Source: Saturnia japonica
Lineage: Eukaryota; Arthropoda; Insecta; Lepidoptera; Saturniidae
Direction of reading: 5' to 3'
NCBI GenBank assembly: GCA_033032175.1
Contig: CM065310.1
Location: 8,990,001-9,054,000, forward strand
Length of the DNA stretch: 64,000 nt
The first letter of the stretch is position 1. Each line of letters begins with the position of its first letter. Positions 27,101-42,100 of the stretch are shown piece after piece. A program made the translations under genes and the position numbers. The notes beneath the pieces were generated by a model, which was not told the DNA's origin, ran no database searches, and was given only the letters and a program-made list of their open reading frames with translations.

Positions 27101-30100
27101 ATTTTGAAGTAAACACATAATATTCGCAAATTAATGTGATTGTAAAATAATCGTATCATAACAACGATAATAAAAACTTATAATTTAAATCACCGAATGA
27201 TTTGAATGATTATAATAAAATTTTATGATATTTATTTTCTTTGCCTCTTATTAGGAAAATTCATAATTTTTATTTTTAATATGAAGCTCTCAAAATCCAT
27301 ATTTACTAATAAAGTGCTTAGACACTTATTTTATTTATCTACAGTTTAGAAAACGATAATATCTTGTAATTAATTTGATTGAAAATTCGCCTTCAGAAAT
27401 TTGGCATTTAAAATAACTAGAAACAAACACGCGTTTGGATAATAGTTTTCAAATAATAAATAAAATATCGACCACTAATCCACATATTGAAATGGAAATA
27501 CTTTTAATACTAAACTAAGAAATTTATTCAAAGTAGAGCTCAGATATTAGGTTCGTGGAAAGATTTCTCATGACATTTTGCTAATTAATAATTCATAGGA
27601 ATTTCATGACCTTAAAGAAATATTATGTGCATCGAAAGAAGTTTTTTATTTGTAACTTTTAGTAAAACATTTTATCGAAATCGAAATAAATACTTACTGC
27701 AAAGGTCATCTGTAGCTACAATGCCACTACCTAGCAAATTTCATCAAAAGGCAAGAACCTTGTAGTTTTAATATTTTCTTCTTTATTGTCTATATAGTCT
27801 CTGTATATGATCGGGTTTTCAAAAGTCATTTCGATTTTGCCAGTCACATTAGAGCTCACGCTCGAAAGCAATGAAACGTTTCTAGAGTCGCCGTCGTCGA
27901 AATCGACGAGAAGGACTCTAAGTATATATATTTATTCTTACAGTGTATTGTGAAAATTTGTATTTTAAATTATTATTTAAATAAAACTATATACTTCACC
28001 TTTAAAACAAATTACTATCACCTTTTTTTTTTTTTTTTTTTTTTTTAACTTGGAGAAACCCTTCATGGGTACACACCCGCCCGGGGGGACGAGTGGTTAT
28101 GTGAGACTCCTACTCACTAAAACTCCACGGTGTACCATCGGCCGCCATAGTGGGACGCGCGGGCACTGCGGTTGCAATCGGCCGCGACGCCCCGGCGGCC
28201 GGCCCCAGTCGGGCCCCGGCGCTAAAGAGAGACAGTCTGGTACAACCCCAACTGTCTCCCAGACGGCTGAACCAGTGCAATGGGAAGACGGGCCCCCCGA
28301 CCCGTCTATCCTTGGTTCAGCAAAGGCAGAGGAAGGAGGCGAAAGCGACCCCCCCCTTCTACCCAACGTCTACGCTGAAGTCCTCAGGAGGTATCGGCGT
28401 TGGTGCTACAGCTACCCTCCCTTTTACGGGAGGTGGCCGGCAACTGGCACCCCCCATGTAGTGGCCGGATGGCCTTCCTGCATCTTTGCAGTAGGCACAG
28501 TTCAGCGCCTGAGCCTCACACTGCAGAGCCCTGTGACCGGGCTTCCCGCAACGGAAGCACAACGCCTCTCTGTCGGCTGTCGACGGGCATGTATGCCGAG
28601 TGTGGCCCAAGCCCATGCACTTATAGCAGCGCATAGGCTTACGGTCCAAAAGGTGAACTCGGGCCGCACTCCAGCCGACAAGGAGACGTCCAGCCTCCGT
28701 CAATGTCCTGGCCGCGGCGATAGGCACCGATAGGTGAATTGCACCTAAACCACCGCTTCGATTGCGAATTTCGCCGGCCCTAATTTGGTCCGGCGGACAA
28801 CCCCCCTTTAGCGCCGCTGCAGCGACAACCTCCTCACTGGACACAGAATCGTCCAGGCCAACGATGCGGACGTTTACTCTTTTAACTGGCCTGTTGATCA
28901 GGGCGACGTCCGCTAACGCCGCCTTGAGACCCTGCGCCAGTTTGTCTGCCCGCTCCGAACCTTGGTCGCCAGGAATCTCAATGATCCTGGCGCCCGCTTT
29001 GGTTTCACGGAACGTGAATCGGTCTATACCCAGTGACGTCAGGTTGACCGCCGTCCTAGCCCTCAGAAGGGCTGCCTTATAGCTGAACCCTTGAGCCACT
29101 GCCTCAGGCTGCAGTGTGATGATCACTGCAGCAGAGGGCGGACTCTTGGGGAGCTTCGCCTTTGCCTTCCGAGGCATACCCTTTGAAGGAGCAGGAGCCA
29201 CCGTAGCCGCCAATACCTTCACCGTCTTCTTCGTCCTCTTCCTCTTGCGACGGGTCACAGTAGACCACGACACTTCTTCATTCGGCGCCATGTGTGCAGA
29301 CGATACCGGGACCGAAACACAATCCTGTTCGGATGAAGCACAGGGTGCAGGCGTGGGTTTAGAAGGTGAATTCTTCTTGGCCCCAACAGGCTTCGACTTA
29401 ACCGCTGGGCCAGGTATCTCCAACCTTCTATCAGCGGCCAAGGAGGGGCGAGTCACCTCAGCAGGAAGGAGGCGGTCCTCAATAGCTTCTAAGCGGGCGG
29501 ATATCACCTCGCCTATGGTCTGCCGGAAAGAACGCTCTCTCCTCTCCATATGGCTGTCAATAGCCTCTATGAGAGCTTGCGCCAGGTGCTGCTCTCCCAT
29601 GCTGGTTTCCGCTTGCGGCGCAGGTGGCAGAGATGAAGTGAGCTCTCTCTGCGTCTGCAGCAAGGGTGGTGGCAATTGGGCTTCTGCTCTGCCACGTAAG
29701 GAGGCCATCTCCGCCCTGAGGCTCTCCACTTCCTCGCGTAGCTTCCTGGTCTCCCTCCGGAGGAGTAGGGTTTCCTCGACCACAGTACGCGCGAGGGCGG
29801 TGGTGGTCACCTCCTGGAGTGTCCAGGCGGCTTCCTTCAACGCCTTCACGAATGTCCCTTTCAAGTTGCCGGACCTCTTGGCAACATTCAGGATCGAGTC
29901 AACTTTTTCTTTAGCAAGAGTCCTCAAGCTCTCTGGGTCGAGTAACTCTATATCTTCGAGGACGCTCACATCCGCCCTGTCACATGTCTTCCCTATGCCG
30001 GCCTGTTCAGCAGAAGACCGTTCCCGTGACCGGTCCAACTCTTTAGCGGCTGCCGCTGCGGATGCCACTCTAGTCACCCTTGCAACGCAAGCCGGGTCAC

Positions 30101-33100
30101 GACCCCTGCCCCTACTTGCCGTTGCCATTTTCGGCGCGACCTCCACACCCTCCGGGTCTGTATCCGAGTCGGACCTTTGTGTGAAAGTCCGCTTGGACTC
30201 GATTGAGCCTACCACCGACGAAGAGCAACCGAAACTATCGCTCCAGTGCCGTACCGAGAATCGGTCAAGCGAAGCGTTCCTCTGCAAAATCACCACAGGC
30301 AAATCAGTTTTCCCTTGGGAAGCCGAAGTCGTCGTAGGTTTCGAATCGGTAGTCCTATCACTAGCCATGGTCGTCGGTTTAACTGAATCTCGCAAAATTT
30401 TGCCCCCCCCAGAGAACGTGGGGCAGCCCGAGCTATGCTCGGGGAGGGATTCTCCCTTGCGGGTACCCTCCTGGGGTATTTTACTTTTTGATTTTGCGTT
30501 CTTCATCATCATATCTCTAACTCCCTCCAGTTCGCAGTACGCCTGCCGGGATCGGTATGAAACAACCAATCCCGCCAGCCGCTACCCGGAACTGGGCCCT
30601 TGGGGCTCAAACTGAGCCCTCATCGGCCCCAGCCCGGTACTGGGTGCGCTGCTCACACGCCACACCCAGGAGCTTTTAACGGCCCTCCAGCCGGCGCTCC
30701 TCCATAGACCCCTCTGATAAGCAGAGGGATACCAGGAGGAGCGCGTCAGAAATTAGCCGCCAACCAAACTGGTCGACGTTGCCCGGGGTGCACCACGAGG
30801 AGGTTTCTGACATCGCACCCCAAATTACTATCACCTATTTTAAGTTTGATCAACCGTACTCTGGTCTGACCAGTCTAGTAACTCTGGCAAGGACGTTACA
30901 CGTATGACTACTCTTCGAAAAAATAATATCATGGGAATTAATCATTTGTTTCAAACCGGTGTTGAAATATTAACGATTTATTTTATAGTAGCTTGGCAAA
31001 ATAATGGCGCTATCCCCGATGGTAAGCACAGTACAATTCAAATACAACAGCTACCAACGAGGAGAGATTGACAATCCATCGGCGATCCCCGCTTTCATGC
31101 TGGCCTGCATATCTTTCACGTTACGCTTGAAGGACCTGATGTCGTAAGAAGGAGGGAACAGACAAGACATAGAGATTTTTTACTTAGTGCCAAGATCGAA
31201 GTTACCTTAAACCAAACCGTGGTAAAACTGTGAGTCCAAAGCTCAGTGCATAGCTTAGCAGTACATAACAAAATTTCTAACGCAAGTATTATATTTCTTA
31301 TCACTACATCGAAGACATGAGTGGATGAACGTGCTATGACGCACTTTTACGTTTTCTTATTTTCTGTATCATTAATGATGTTAAGACATTACAAAACAAG
31401 AAATTATAGGTACACACGTGAATATGATATAATAATTAACAACACAAGGAACACAACTAAAAAGTCGAGGTCCACCGAGCGGGATTTACTTAATATCAAA
31501 ACTTAACTAATGCCTCTAATCTATGATGGATGATGAAAATAAGTATATATTATATGACCTAAAAATCATTAAGAAACCTTAAAACTTTATATGGAAGAAC
31601 CAAAATAAAATTTAAACAGTACAAATATCTAAACTGTTACTTACAACATCATTAAACAAACTTGTGAAGGTTTTATACCTATAAAAGATGTTAACAACAT
31701 TCTTTACAATTAATTTGTTACTTTTGTATAAATTAACACAATGTTTTCATTAATTCCTAAGTATAAATATCCTTTATTATCTTCTTTTATTTAGAGATTG
31801 TAAATATAAGGGAAATCTTATTATTTTGTTTCCCTTTCAAGAGTTTTTTTTTCTTCAGAATTTATGTATATAAGTATGTTTTATATCAATGTACAATTTT
31901 AAAATATTTGCGGTAATGTATATCAAGTAATGTAATGTATATCCAGTAATCAAGCGTGGTTGAAGGGTATCTGTACCCAACTGGAGCGGGACTACCATGG
32001 GTATGGCAATAACCCAGTCACTGTGACTCTCTTTTGGTTTTTGGCTTTTCGGGATTTGTATATCTAGCTAGCTGCAGAGAGATTTATACCTAAGGTAATA
32101 GCTAAGGCAGTAGTCAGGGGCGCCGCCGCCCCCGCGTCCTCCCAGCTCCCCGCGCCCGCCGGCGGGAAAAAAGAGCGTGCCCCACCTCCAATCATAATCC
32201 GGGACAAGGCAGCCTGGATGGGAGTCTGCAATGAGATGCGCAGACTCAAACTCGACTACCACAAGGCTAGAAACATAGTCAACGGGATTTCTATTTCGGT
32301 GAGTTCTTCGGAAACTCACCGTAAACTAACCACCCTCCTCCGGCAGAAAGGTCTGCAATTTTATACGTATTCGCTCGCGGAGGAGCGCGTCCTCCGAGTG
32401 GTCATCCGCCGCATTCCGGTGGAGCTCGACCCGTCGGAGGTGTGCTCCTCGCTCAAGGAGCAAAGTTATCCCATCCGGGAAGTACACCGGATGTACAGTA
32501 AAGATAAGCGGCCACTACAAATGGTAGTGGCCATATTGGACCTTTCCCCCGAGGGAAAGGCCATCTTCCAGCTAGAGACGGTGTGCGGGCTCTCCGGGAT
32601 TAACGTGGAGCCCCCACACAAAAACCACCAGCCTGCGCAGTGCCACAACTGCCAGCTGTACGGGCACGCTGCCCGTAACTGTCATTCTCGTCCGCGGTGC
32701 GTTAAGTGCCGAGAGGACCACCCCACACGGGAGTGCACGCGCGAGCGTGACTCCGTCGTCCCCCCGAGCTGCGTGTTATGCGGGGAGGAGGGGCATCCCG
32801 CGAATTATCGCGGTTGCCCCAAGGCCCCGCGTACCACGCGGCCACGCACGCAGAGGCAGGCGGCCCCCCGGGCGGCGCCCCCCACCTCAGCCATCAAAAC
32901 GCAACCCCCGCTGGCGTCAGGGGAATTTCCCGCGCTGCCGGTCCCGCGCCAGTCCCCGGCCACCGCCGGCCTCTCCGCACCCCGCGCGGTGCAACCGCAT
33001 CCCGTGCGTTCATCGCAGAACGCATGGGGCCCCCGTCGCCCCAATCCACAGCCCCTTATGGCTATGGATATTCCCGCGCCCCGCGCTCCTGCGCCCCACG

Positions 33101-36100
33101 CGCCCGCTAATGTTGTCGTTAATAGTAACGACTTAATGATACTGCTCCTTCGCGAGCACGATATCCGCGAGCTCATTGACTACAATGACCATCTGGAGCG
33201 CTTCGGTCTCATCAAGACCGCTTGCGCGTTCCCCCGCCTCTCAGAGACACTACAACGTCTCGACCGTGAGGCGTGTAATAATAACTTAGGGCCTTCCAAT
33301 GGCAAAGTTTAAACCGAAAGCGTTAAATCTTTCGTTTTTTAACGCACGGAACCTATATCCGCAGCGTGATCTCGTCGCGACCTTTCTTAAAGATCACCAA
33401 GTAGATGCTCTTTTAGTGCAGGAGACGCTCTTAAAGCGTGCTAAACGTGATCCAAAAATCGCGAACTACAATATTGTAAGAAATGACCGGGCCGGCCGCG
33501 GGGGCGGCACTCTCATTTATTACAAACGATCGTTATATTGTACGCCGGTAGATCCTCCGATACTTACCAATATGGAAGTATCCGTGTGTAGACTAGGAAT
33601 GACCGACCACCCGTCCATAACGTTAGTCTCAGTTTATCTCTCGCCGAGGAAAGAGCCTCTCAGGTCTGACCTAGAAAAGCTACTTTCGCTCGGTGAATCG
33701 GTCATTATAGCGGGTGACCTCAATTGTGGACACACTTCGTTTGGCAATTGGAGAGACTCCAGTAATGGGGTTAAACTCGAAGAGCTAACGAACGTGCTAA
33801 ACTTTGATGTCATAGCGCCACCCACTCCCACCCACTTTCAAGACAACTGTATGCCGACAGTGCTTGATGTAGCTCTCATTAAAGGTATCGCGCTTCGGTT
33901 ACGACTCATTCGGGTCGTACACGAGCTCGACTCCGACCACCGTCCGGTCATCATGCAGCTAGGTCAACCAGACGACTCTAGCCCTCCTTCGGTCCAAGTG
34001 GTTGACTATGCCAAGCTAAAACATTATCTTGCGGACAGGCCGTCCTCGTTCAGCTTAGATAGGATCCCGGACGTATTGGGGTCCGTTGCGGACGTAGATC
34101 TCGCGATCGATTCCCTGGTCGACCACCTGCAGGCCGGCATCGGAGAGGCCTCGAGAGAGGTCGAAGAGGCGAGCGATCGCCGCTTCGTACTCCCTGCCGA
34201 CGTGCGGGCGTTGTTGACGGAAAAGAACGCGGCGACTCGTGCGCACGACCACTATCCGACCGAGGAAAACCGCGCACGTTTACGCGCACTTCAAAGATCG
34301 GTTAGAGCCCGTATATTAGAACTCAGAAGTCACAGATGGGACGCCCTCGTCGAAGGGCTAAGGCCGTCGCATCTGGCTTACTGGAAATTAGCTCACAGTC
34401 TCAAAATAGAGGCTTCTTATCTTATGCCCCCCCTCGAGAGGGGTCCCGGTATACCGCTCGCCTTCGATAGCAGCGACAAGGCGGAGTGCCTCGCCACTTG
34501 TTTGGAGAGCCAGTGCTCTCCGAACAGTGTCGATGCAAATACCGACCGGGTCGAGGGTATCGATGGATGCGTGCGGGAGCTGGATAAGCTCCCCGCGACA
34601 GACTCCCTGTCCCCAGTCACGTCTGAGGAGGTTCTTTCCATTATAAAAAGCCTTAAGCTTAGAAAAGCACCAGGTCCCGACGGGATCAGGAATGAAGTAC
34701 TTAGACTTCTTCCCGATCGCCTCATAGCTCTTTTGGTCTGCATCTTCAATGTAGCCATAGCCCACTGCCATTTTCCAGCCGCCTGGAAAAAGGCCATAGT
34801 CATAGGTATCCGTAAGCCCGGCAAGAGCGCGTCGCTTCCCGACAGCTATCGCCCGATCAGTCTCCTAAATACTTTAGGGAAAATGTACGAGCGGATCCTT
34901 CTGAACCGTCTCAAGTCAGTAATAGAGGAGAAAGACCTCTATCCGCCTGAGCAATTCGGTTTCCGTGCTAGATATTCTTGCACTCATCAAGTGCACCGCC
35001 TCACGGAGCACGTTGCATTTAATTTTGCTGAATTATATAAACCCCGCCGTACACTTGCGGTCTTTTTCGACGTTGCCAAGGCCTTCGATAAGGTCTGGCA
35101 CGAGGGATTGATCTACAAGTTGTATCACTTTGAAGTCCCCGATGGGCTAATTAAAATAATTCGCGACTATCTAACAGATCGCACCTTTCGCTATAGAGTG
35201 GAAGGTGAATTATCCACGCCCCGTCCAATACGCTCAGGCGTTCCCCAAGGTTCGATCCTGGCTCCTAGCCTATTTAACCTGTACGTCAGTGACCTACCTC
35301 GACTCCCGGAGGTCGAGGTAGGGCTATACGCTGACGATACAGTCTTATATGCCTCAGATAGGAATAGATCCCACCTCAGACACAAAGTCCAACGCTCCGT
35401 GACCACTCTCGGGAAGTGGTTTAACGAGTGGCGTATAGCCGTTAATCCCTCGAAGAGCGCCGCGATGCTCTTCGATGCGGATTCGTCACAGATACCGTGG
35501 AAGCTTAAACCTGTTAAGCTCTACGATAATCCGATTCCGTATGTAAGAGAGACCAAATATCTAGGGGTAACCCTAGATAGTAGGCTCTCTTTTAGACCCC
35601 ACATCCGTAAGGTTAGGAACAGGGCCGCGTGGGTCCTGGGCCGGTTGCATCCTCTGTTGTGTTCGGTGAGTAAAATGTCCACGCGACATAAGCTCACGCT
35701 CTACAAGACGTGTATTCGACCAATTTTGACATACAGTTGCGCCGTGTTCGCACATATGTCCGAGTCGAGTTTCAAACGGTTACAATCGATACAGAATAGG
35801 TTCCTCTATCGTCTCACCGGGGCCCCGTGGTATGTTCGAAGCGTAGATCTCCATAGAGATATGGAGCTTCCTTCGATACATGCCTACGTTAAACAGCTCT
35901 CCCGTTCGTATTTCGACACCGCGTCGAACCACGCGAATCCGTTAATAAAAACAGCCGCCACTTATGTTCCGGCACCCACGGACATCCGGTGCAAACGCCG
36001 GCCGCGCAATATTTTTATTGATCCCGACGATCACATCGAAAATTCGAATAAATATTACACATCCGTCTCTCCAAACAGAGCGTGCCAGCGCCCACGCCCG

Positions 36101-39100
36101 CGTAACCACCGCTCTCTCCGCAGAGGGCGGGCGGTCAACTTCGCTCCCGCACACCCGTCACGTCCACCCTCTCTAGCGGTAACCCAAGCCTAGGTCCGTT
36201 CCTCGGTGTGAAACCCTTGGGTCAGGCAACCGCCCGCGCGATACAAGTGACACTGTACGTGCATTGTTGGCAACCCAACAATACAATTTTTTGTAATCTT
36301 GCAACATTGTACAAATAAATTCTCTCTTCCGCTTGGACCGCCATCGTGGTGATTGAGAGTGAATTATCGTGGAACTTTTATTTATCTTTTTTGAAGTATC
36401 AGCTACCTAAATCTAATACAGTCCACACATGTAGTAATAAACATGGTCCTTCGACATTTTACAATACATTTCAACTTCAAAAAGAGTAAGTTCTACAGTA
36501 CATAATTCGCCAAATTATATGTTCTACATTGCGTGGCGAAACGGAGAAACACCAAAAATCCGTTTTCTATACAAACAAGTGGATTGAGCATCGCATCGTG
36601 GAGTGTCAGCATTGGTCGACGACGTCGAGCAGCGCTTGTGATTGGTCAATTTCCAAGCACAGCGGACCCCGTCGTGCGACAGCGGCGCCGGCGGCGAGAA
36701 TCACGCAATCACCTTACCGTTCACCGCCATTTTGTGTGCAGGATTTTTATGAGTGGTGTTGTGTTTTGTTTTTAATAATTTATTACAAATTCAAGTGAGT
36801 GATTACAAATAAGTTTCACAATGGAGATTCAACCATTAATTCGTAAAAAGGCCACGCTAAAGGGCTTAATGACAAAAATTGCCAATGCAATTTCAAATGC
36901 ACACGAACATTTTACAAAGCAATATTTATTACTGAAGGAAGAACGTCTTCGCGAAGTATTCGCTAAATACGAGCAAATATCGCTAGAACTCTCAGCCCTG
37001 GATGCCGGAGAAGATGATTTTTCAGAAGTTGAAGAAAAATATTTAAATACTTTGTATTCTATAAAAGACTTAATTACGAAATTAGATAAGAATGTTAGTA
37101 ATAATTCTGTTAAATTGTATCCTATCAAGTTGCCACAAATAAGTGTTCCGAATTTCACAGGTAAATATTCTGAATTTACGACTTTTATCAACCTATTTGA
37201 TTCGTTAATTCATAGAAATGATGGCCTTGAAGATGTTCAAAAGCTATTTTATTTACAAAATTTTTTACAAGGCGAGCCTCATGATCTAATAAAAAATCTA
37301 TGTATTTGTAGCGAGAGTTACTCAGAGGCCAGAAATATTTTATTTGAACGATATAATAATAAATATAAAATTACAAACGAGCATATACATATTCTAATGG
37401 ATATAACACCAATTGTAAGATCAACAGCTAGTAATATTCGTAGTTTTTTATCAGTGGTAAAGCAACAATTAGCTGCATTACGAAACTTAGGTCATTTAGT
37501 TGATCAGTGGGATCCTCTTGTACTTTGCATTCTGACGAGAAAGCTTGATATATTATGTGGTAGGGAATTTCAGCTATCTGTTAAGCAGGAACCTAAGGTA
37601 TCACACTTAATTGAATTTTTAGAACAGCGTGCGCTTGCGCTTGAAAATGCTGAACGACCATTACTAGATAAAGGTACACCGAAGAGTGTCCATGTAGCCA
37701 CAGTAAAGCCAGCAGTAGAGGACCCGGCAAAGCGCATGAAGACACCAGCTGCAGAGCTCAAGACCTGCTTGCTTTGTAAGTGTACTCATAAACTTTTTAC
37801 ATGCCCTCAGTTCAAATTAATGTCCACAAATGATAGAATTAAATTTGTTACAGACAATAATTTATGTCAAATCTGTTTGAATAACCATAATCAAAAGTGT
37901 AGATATGTTTTTAAGTGCCAAGTTTGTAAGCAGAAGCACAACACACTTCTCCATGAAGACAAATTGCTTCTCCATGAGGACAAATTGTCATCACCAGTCA
38001 CATTGATGTCCGAGACTGCTACTGAACAAGTACTGTTGCCTACAGCACTGTTGAAACTTATAGCGAGTAACCGTACTGAAGTTCATGTTAAAGCTCTCCT
38101 TGACACTGGTTCACAAGCCTCATTTGTGACCAAAGAACTGGTAGATTTACTAAAATTAAATGTTAAATACACTAACACACCTTTCTCTGGCATAGGTAAC
38201 AATTTCAATAAATTAAAAGAAAAGGTTAATTTACAGCTTCATTCCCTAACTCAAAACTTTTCAATATCAGTTACATGTTACATATTAGATAAAATAACTT
38301 CCAAGTTACCACAGAAAAAGTTAAATCTAAATAATTTTATATTCCCTCCTGATATTGTACTGGCTGACAAAAGGTTCAATGAACCAAGTAACATTCACAT
38401 TCTATTAGGTGCCGATGTTGTGTTTCAGGTGTTGCTGCCATCTGAACCTCTAGCTGATCTGCAGTCCAGCTATGAAGTACAGAGTACCAGCATTGCCACG
38501 TCCAGAGCACCGCTATTAAATACAAAATTTGGTTATGTTATTGCAGGTCAATTTAACACACTGCATACTCAGCCACTCATTACTTTATTTTGCAATACAT
38601 GTGATTCTGATCTTAATCAAACTCTTACACAGTTCTGGAAGTCTGAAAGTATACCAGAAACCTTTACAGAAGCAAACAGTGAACATGACTTGTGTGAACA
38701 AGTTTTTAGTGAAAATGTACAGCTAGACACCCATAACAATAAAATTCAGGTTGTCTTGCCCTTAAAGTTATCATTACATTCTATTCATCAGAACTTAGGT
38801 GATTCATTACACTTAGCTCTGAAACGATTGTATAACCTAGAAGCTAGATTTTCAAAGGATACTAACCTATACATACTATACAAAGATTTTATTCATGAAT
38901 ATTTAAGACAGGGTCATGGTACAGTTATTGATATAGGTCAATACAATTTAGCAACTGATCCAGTTTACTTCTTACCTCATCACCCAGTACTTAGATTAGA
39001 TAAAAAGACAACTAAGTGTCGGGTTGTGTTTGATGGGTCAATGAAGACTAATACAAAAACGTCTTTAAATAATTTATTGCTAAATGGACCTGTAGTACAA

Positions 39101-42100
39101 AAAGAACTGGTAGACGTTTTGTTACTATTCAGAGTAGATTTGTATTTCTTTATAACAGACATCAAAAATATGTTTAGAAATATATTATTACAGCCTGAGT
39201 ATAGGTCGTTACAAAATATTCTATGGCGAGATACTCCCAATGAAAGTGTTAAATGTATTCAACTAAACACTGTTACATATGGTTTAAAGAGTTCCTCTTA
39301 CTTGGCAACAAGATGTTTAAAGTTCTTAGCTGATATGTACAATGAAGAGTTTCCCATTGCCGCTTATATTATTAACAATTCAACCTATGTTGATGATATA
39401 CTTTATTCTGATAGTTCACCTGATAATTTAATAGAAGCCAAACATCAGTTATGTAGCTTATTAAGTCGAGGCAGTTTTCAATTACATAAATGGGTTTCGA
39501 ATTCATCAGATCTGTTAGGAGAGGTCCCAGAAAATCAACAACATTTTGATGAGATTGATTTAGAGAAAAATAACTTTTCAATTAAAACTCTAGGTATGAA
39601 TTACAATGTAAAATCAGATGCTTTTATAATTTCTAGTCCTAAGGCTGTGGAAAGGGTGCCCCTTTCCAAGCGTGAAATTCTAAGTTTTATAAGTAAGTTT
39701 TATGACCCACTGGGTCTTGCTGGTCCTATTTTGGTTGGTGCAAAGGTAATCATGCAGCGGTTGTGGTTGGCTAAACTGGACTGGGATTCACTGCCTGATG
39801 GGGAGTTGCTTCAATTATGGCATGAGTTTTACAACAGCTTGTTTTTAATGAAACCTATACCTGTACAGCGGTACATAGGTTTACAAAATACATGTCTTGC
39901 ACAAATTATAGGGTTTGCAGATGCTTCTAGCAGCACTGCCTATGGTTGTTGCATCTATTTAAGGACAGTTGATTCAGGAGGCTATATTAAGATTTTTTTG
40001 CTTTGTTCTAAGTCACGGATAAATCCAATTGCTCAAAGTTTGTCTGTTCCCAGACTAGAACTAAATGCTGCTCTCTTGCTTGCCAAGCTTGCAAGCAGAG
40101 TTCATGAGACTTTGATTACAAAAATGCACATACATCAGGTTATTCTCTATTCAGACTCACAGATTGTTCTTGCATGGCTTAAAACTAACATAAACACACT
40201 CAAGGCATATGTTGCTAACCGTGTTAAGGTCATATCACAACTTACACAGTCTTACACCTGGTCATATGTAAACTCTGCGGAGAACCCTGCTGACTGTATT
40301 AGCAGAGGAGTCATGCCAGATCATCTTGCTGATCATCAGCTGTGGTGGAGAGGACCACTATTTTTAAATTCATGTAAGTACAAACCTGAGTTAAGCTTTG
40401 TTTTTCCACAAAACTTACCTGATGTCAAGGACAGCTCGGTATGTTTAAGCGCAATGCTATGCACGTCCATTGAGATACAGATCTTATGTCTTGACTTTCT
40501 TGATAAATTTTCTGATATTGATAGAATGCAGAGAGTTTTAGCATACATCTTACGCTTTTGTCAGAATGTAAAGAATAAGGTAAAAAATAGGCTTAACTAT
40601 GTAACAAGTCAAGAACTTGATTATTCAATGTCATTAATTGTAAAGTATGAGCAGCAAAAATATTTGTTAGATGATATTCATGTGTTAAAATGTGGTAAAA
40701 CTATTTGTAAAGGTAATTTAAAACCTCTGTGTCCGTTTATTGACGACAAAGGTTTAGTTCGTGTCGGAGGTCGTTTACATAATGCTTCTATTCCATATTC
40801 TCAAAAACATCCAATCATTTTGCCACGTGATTCACGGGTGACTGATCTAATTATTTTAAGTGAACATCTAAAAAACTTCCATGCAGGACCTAAGCTTGTT
40901 TTGTCGACTATTAAACAAAGATTTTGGATTGTACATGCGCTGAGACAAGTTAAAAAAGTTTTACATAAATGTACAGTTTGTTTTAGATTAAAAGCAGAAG
41001 CATCCAAACAGTTAATGGGTTCTTTACCACATGATAGGGTAAATGCGTGTCGTCCCTTTCAAAAGGTTGGTCTTGACTATGCTGGACCTATACCACTTAA
41101 ATTAGCTAGAATTAGAAAGCCTATAATTACAAAAGGTTATGTATGTATATTTGTTTGTTTTGTAACCAAAGCTATACATGTCGAACTAGCTTCTGATTTA
41201 AAAACTGAAACGTTCATTGCGTGCTTGAATAGGTTTATATCCCGAAGGGGAATGCCTACAGATATATATAGTGATAACGCTACAACTTTTAAATGTGCCA
41301 GAAGTAAATTAGATGAGATGTATGAGCTGCATAATTCAGCGATTCATCAAAGACAGGTTTGCCAGTTTACATCTCAAAAGAGAATTAATTTTCATTTCTT
41401 ACCTTGCTACTCCCCTGTCTTTGCTGGGCTCGCTGAAGCTAGTGTAAAAAGTATAAAATATCACCTAAAAAGAGTATTGTTAAAGTCTATTCTTAATTAT
41501 GAAGAATTATGTACAGTGTTATGCCAAATTGAGGCTATTTTGAATAGTAGACCTCTCATGTCTTTGTCAAATGATATTACTGACTACTCTTGTATTACTC
41601 CAGGTCATTTTTTAATTGGTACGGCTTTAAATTCATACCCTGAGTCTAATGTAAATGTAATTACTAGATCACAATTTTGGAAAATTTGTAATGACATGAA
41701 AGAATCATTTTGGAAAATTTGGAGTAAACAGTATTTAAATATGTTACAATCACGCCCCAAGTGGCATGACCCGCAACCTAATGTTAAGATAGGATCTCTT
41801 GTATTATTGAGAGATGACAACATGGCACCGTTATATTGGCCCCTGGCTAGAGTAATTAATACTTACCCAGGTAAAGATAACAAGGTTAGGGTAGTTGAAG
41901 TCAAAACTTCAAATGGTCATACACATAAAAGGGCTGTGATGAAAATAAGTGTGTTACCTCTGGACAGCAGCAATGCTAGTAGTGATTAGGTGTTATAATA
42001 GTTATACTGTTAATGCTGCAAATCTTTCATTTACCTTTTTTGTTTCATGCTGGAGTAAGCATAATTTTGTAACTTTATAATTTTATTTTTGTCACCTTAT

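Noticed and set aside
28050..28733. 227-codon + strand frame at the end of element A
   Set aside because: Spans the 3' UTR and end of ORF1 in antisense; Pro/Arg-rich composition reflects GC content only.
29116..30615. 499-codon open frame on the + strand
   Set aside because: It is the mirror of the GC-rich ORF1 of element A, without any family motif; the - strand frame has coiled coil and zinc knuckles.
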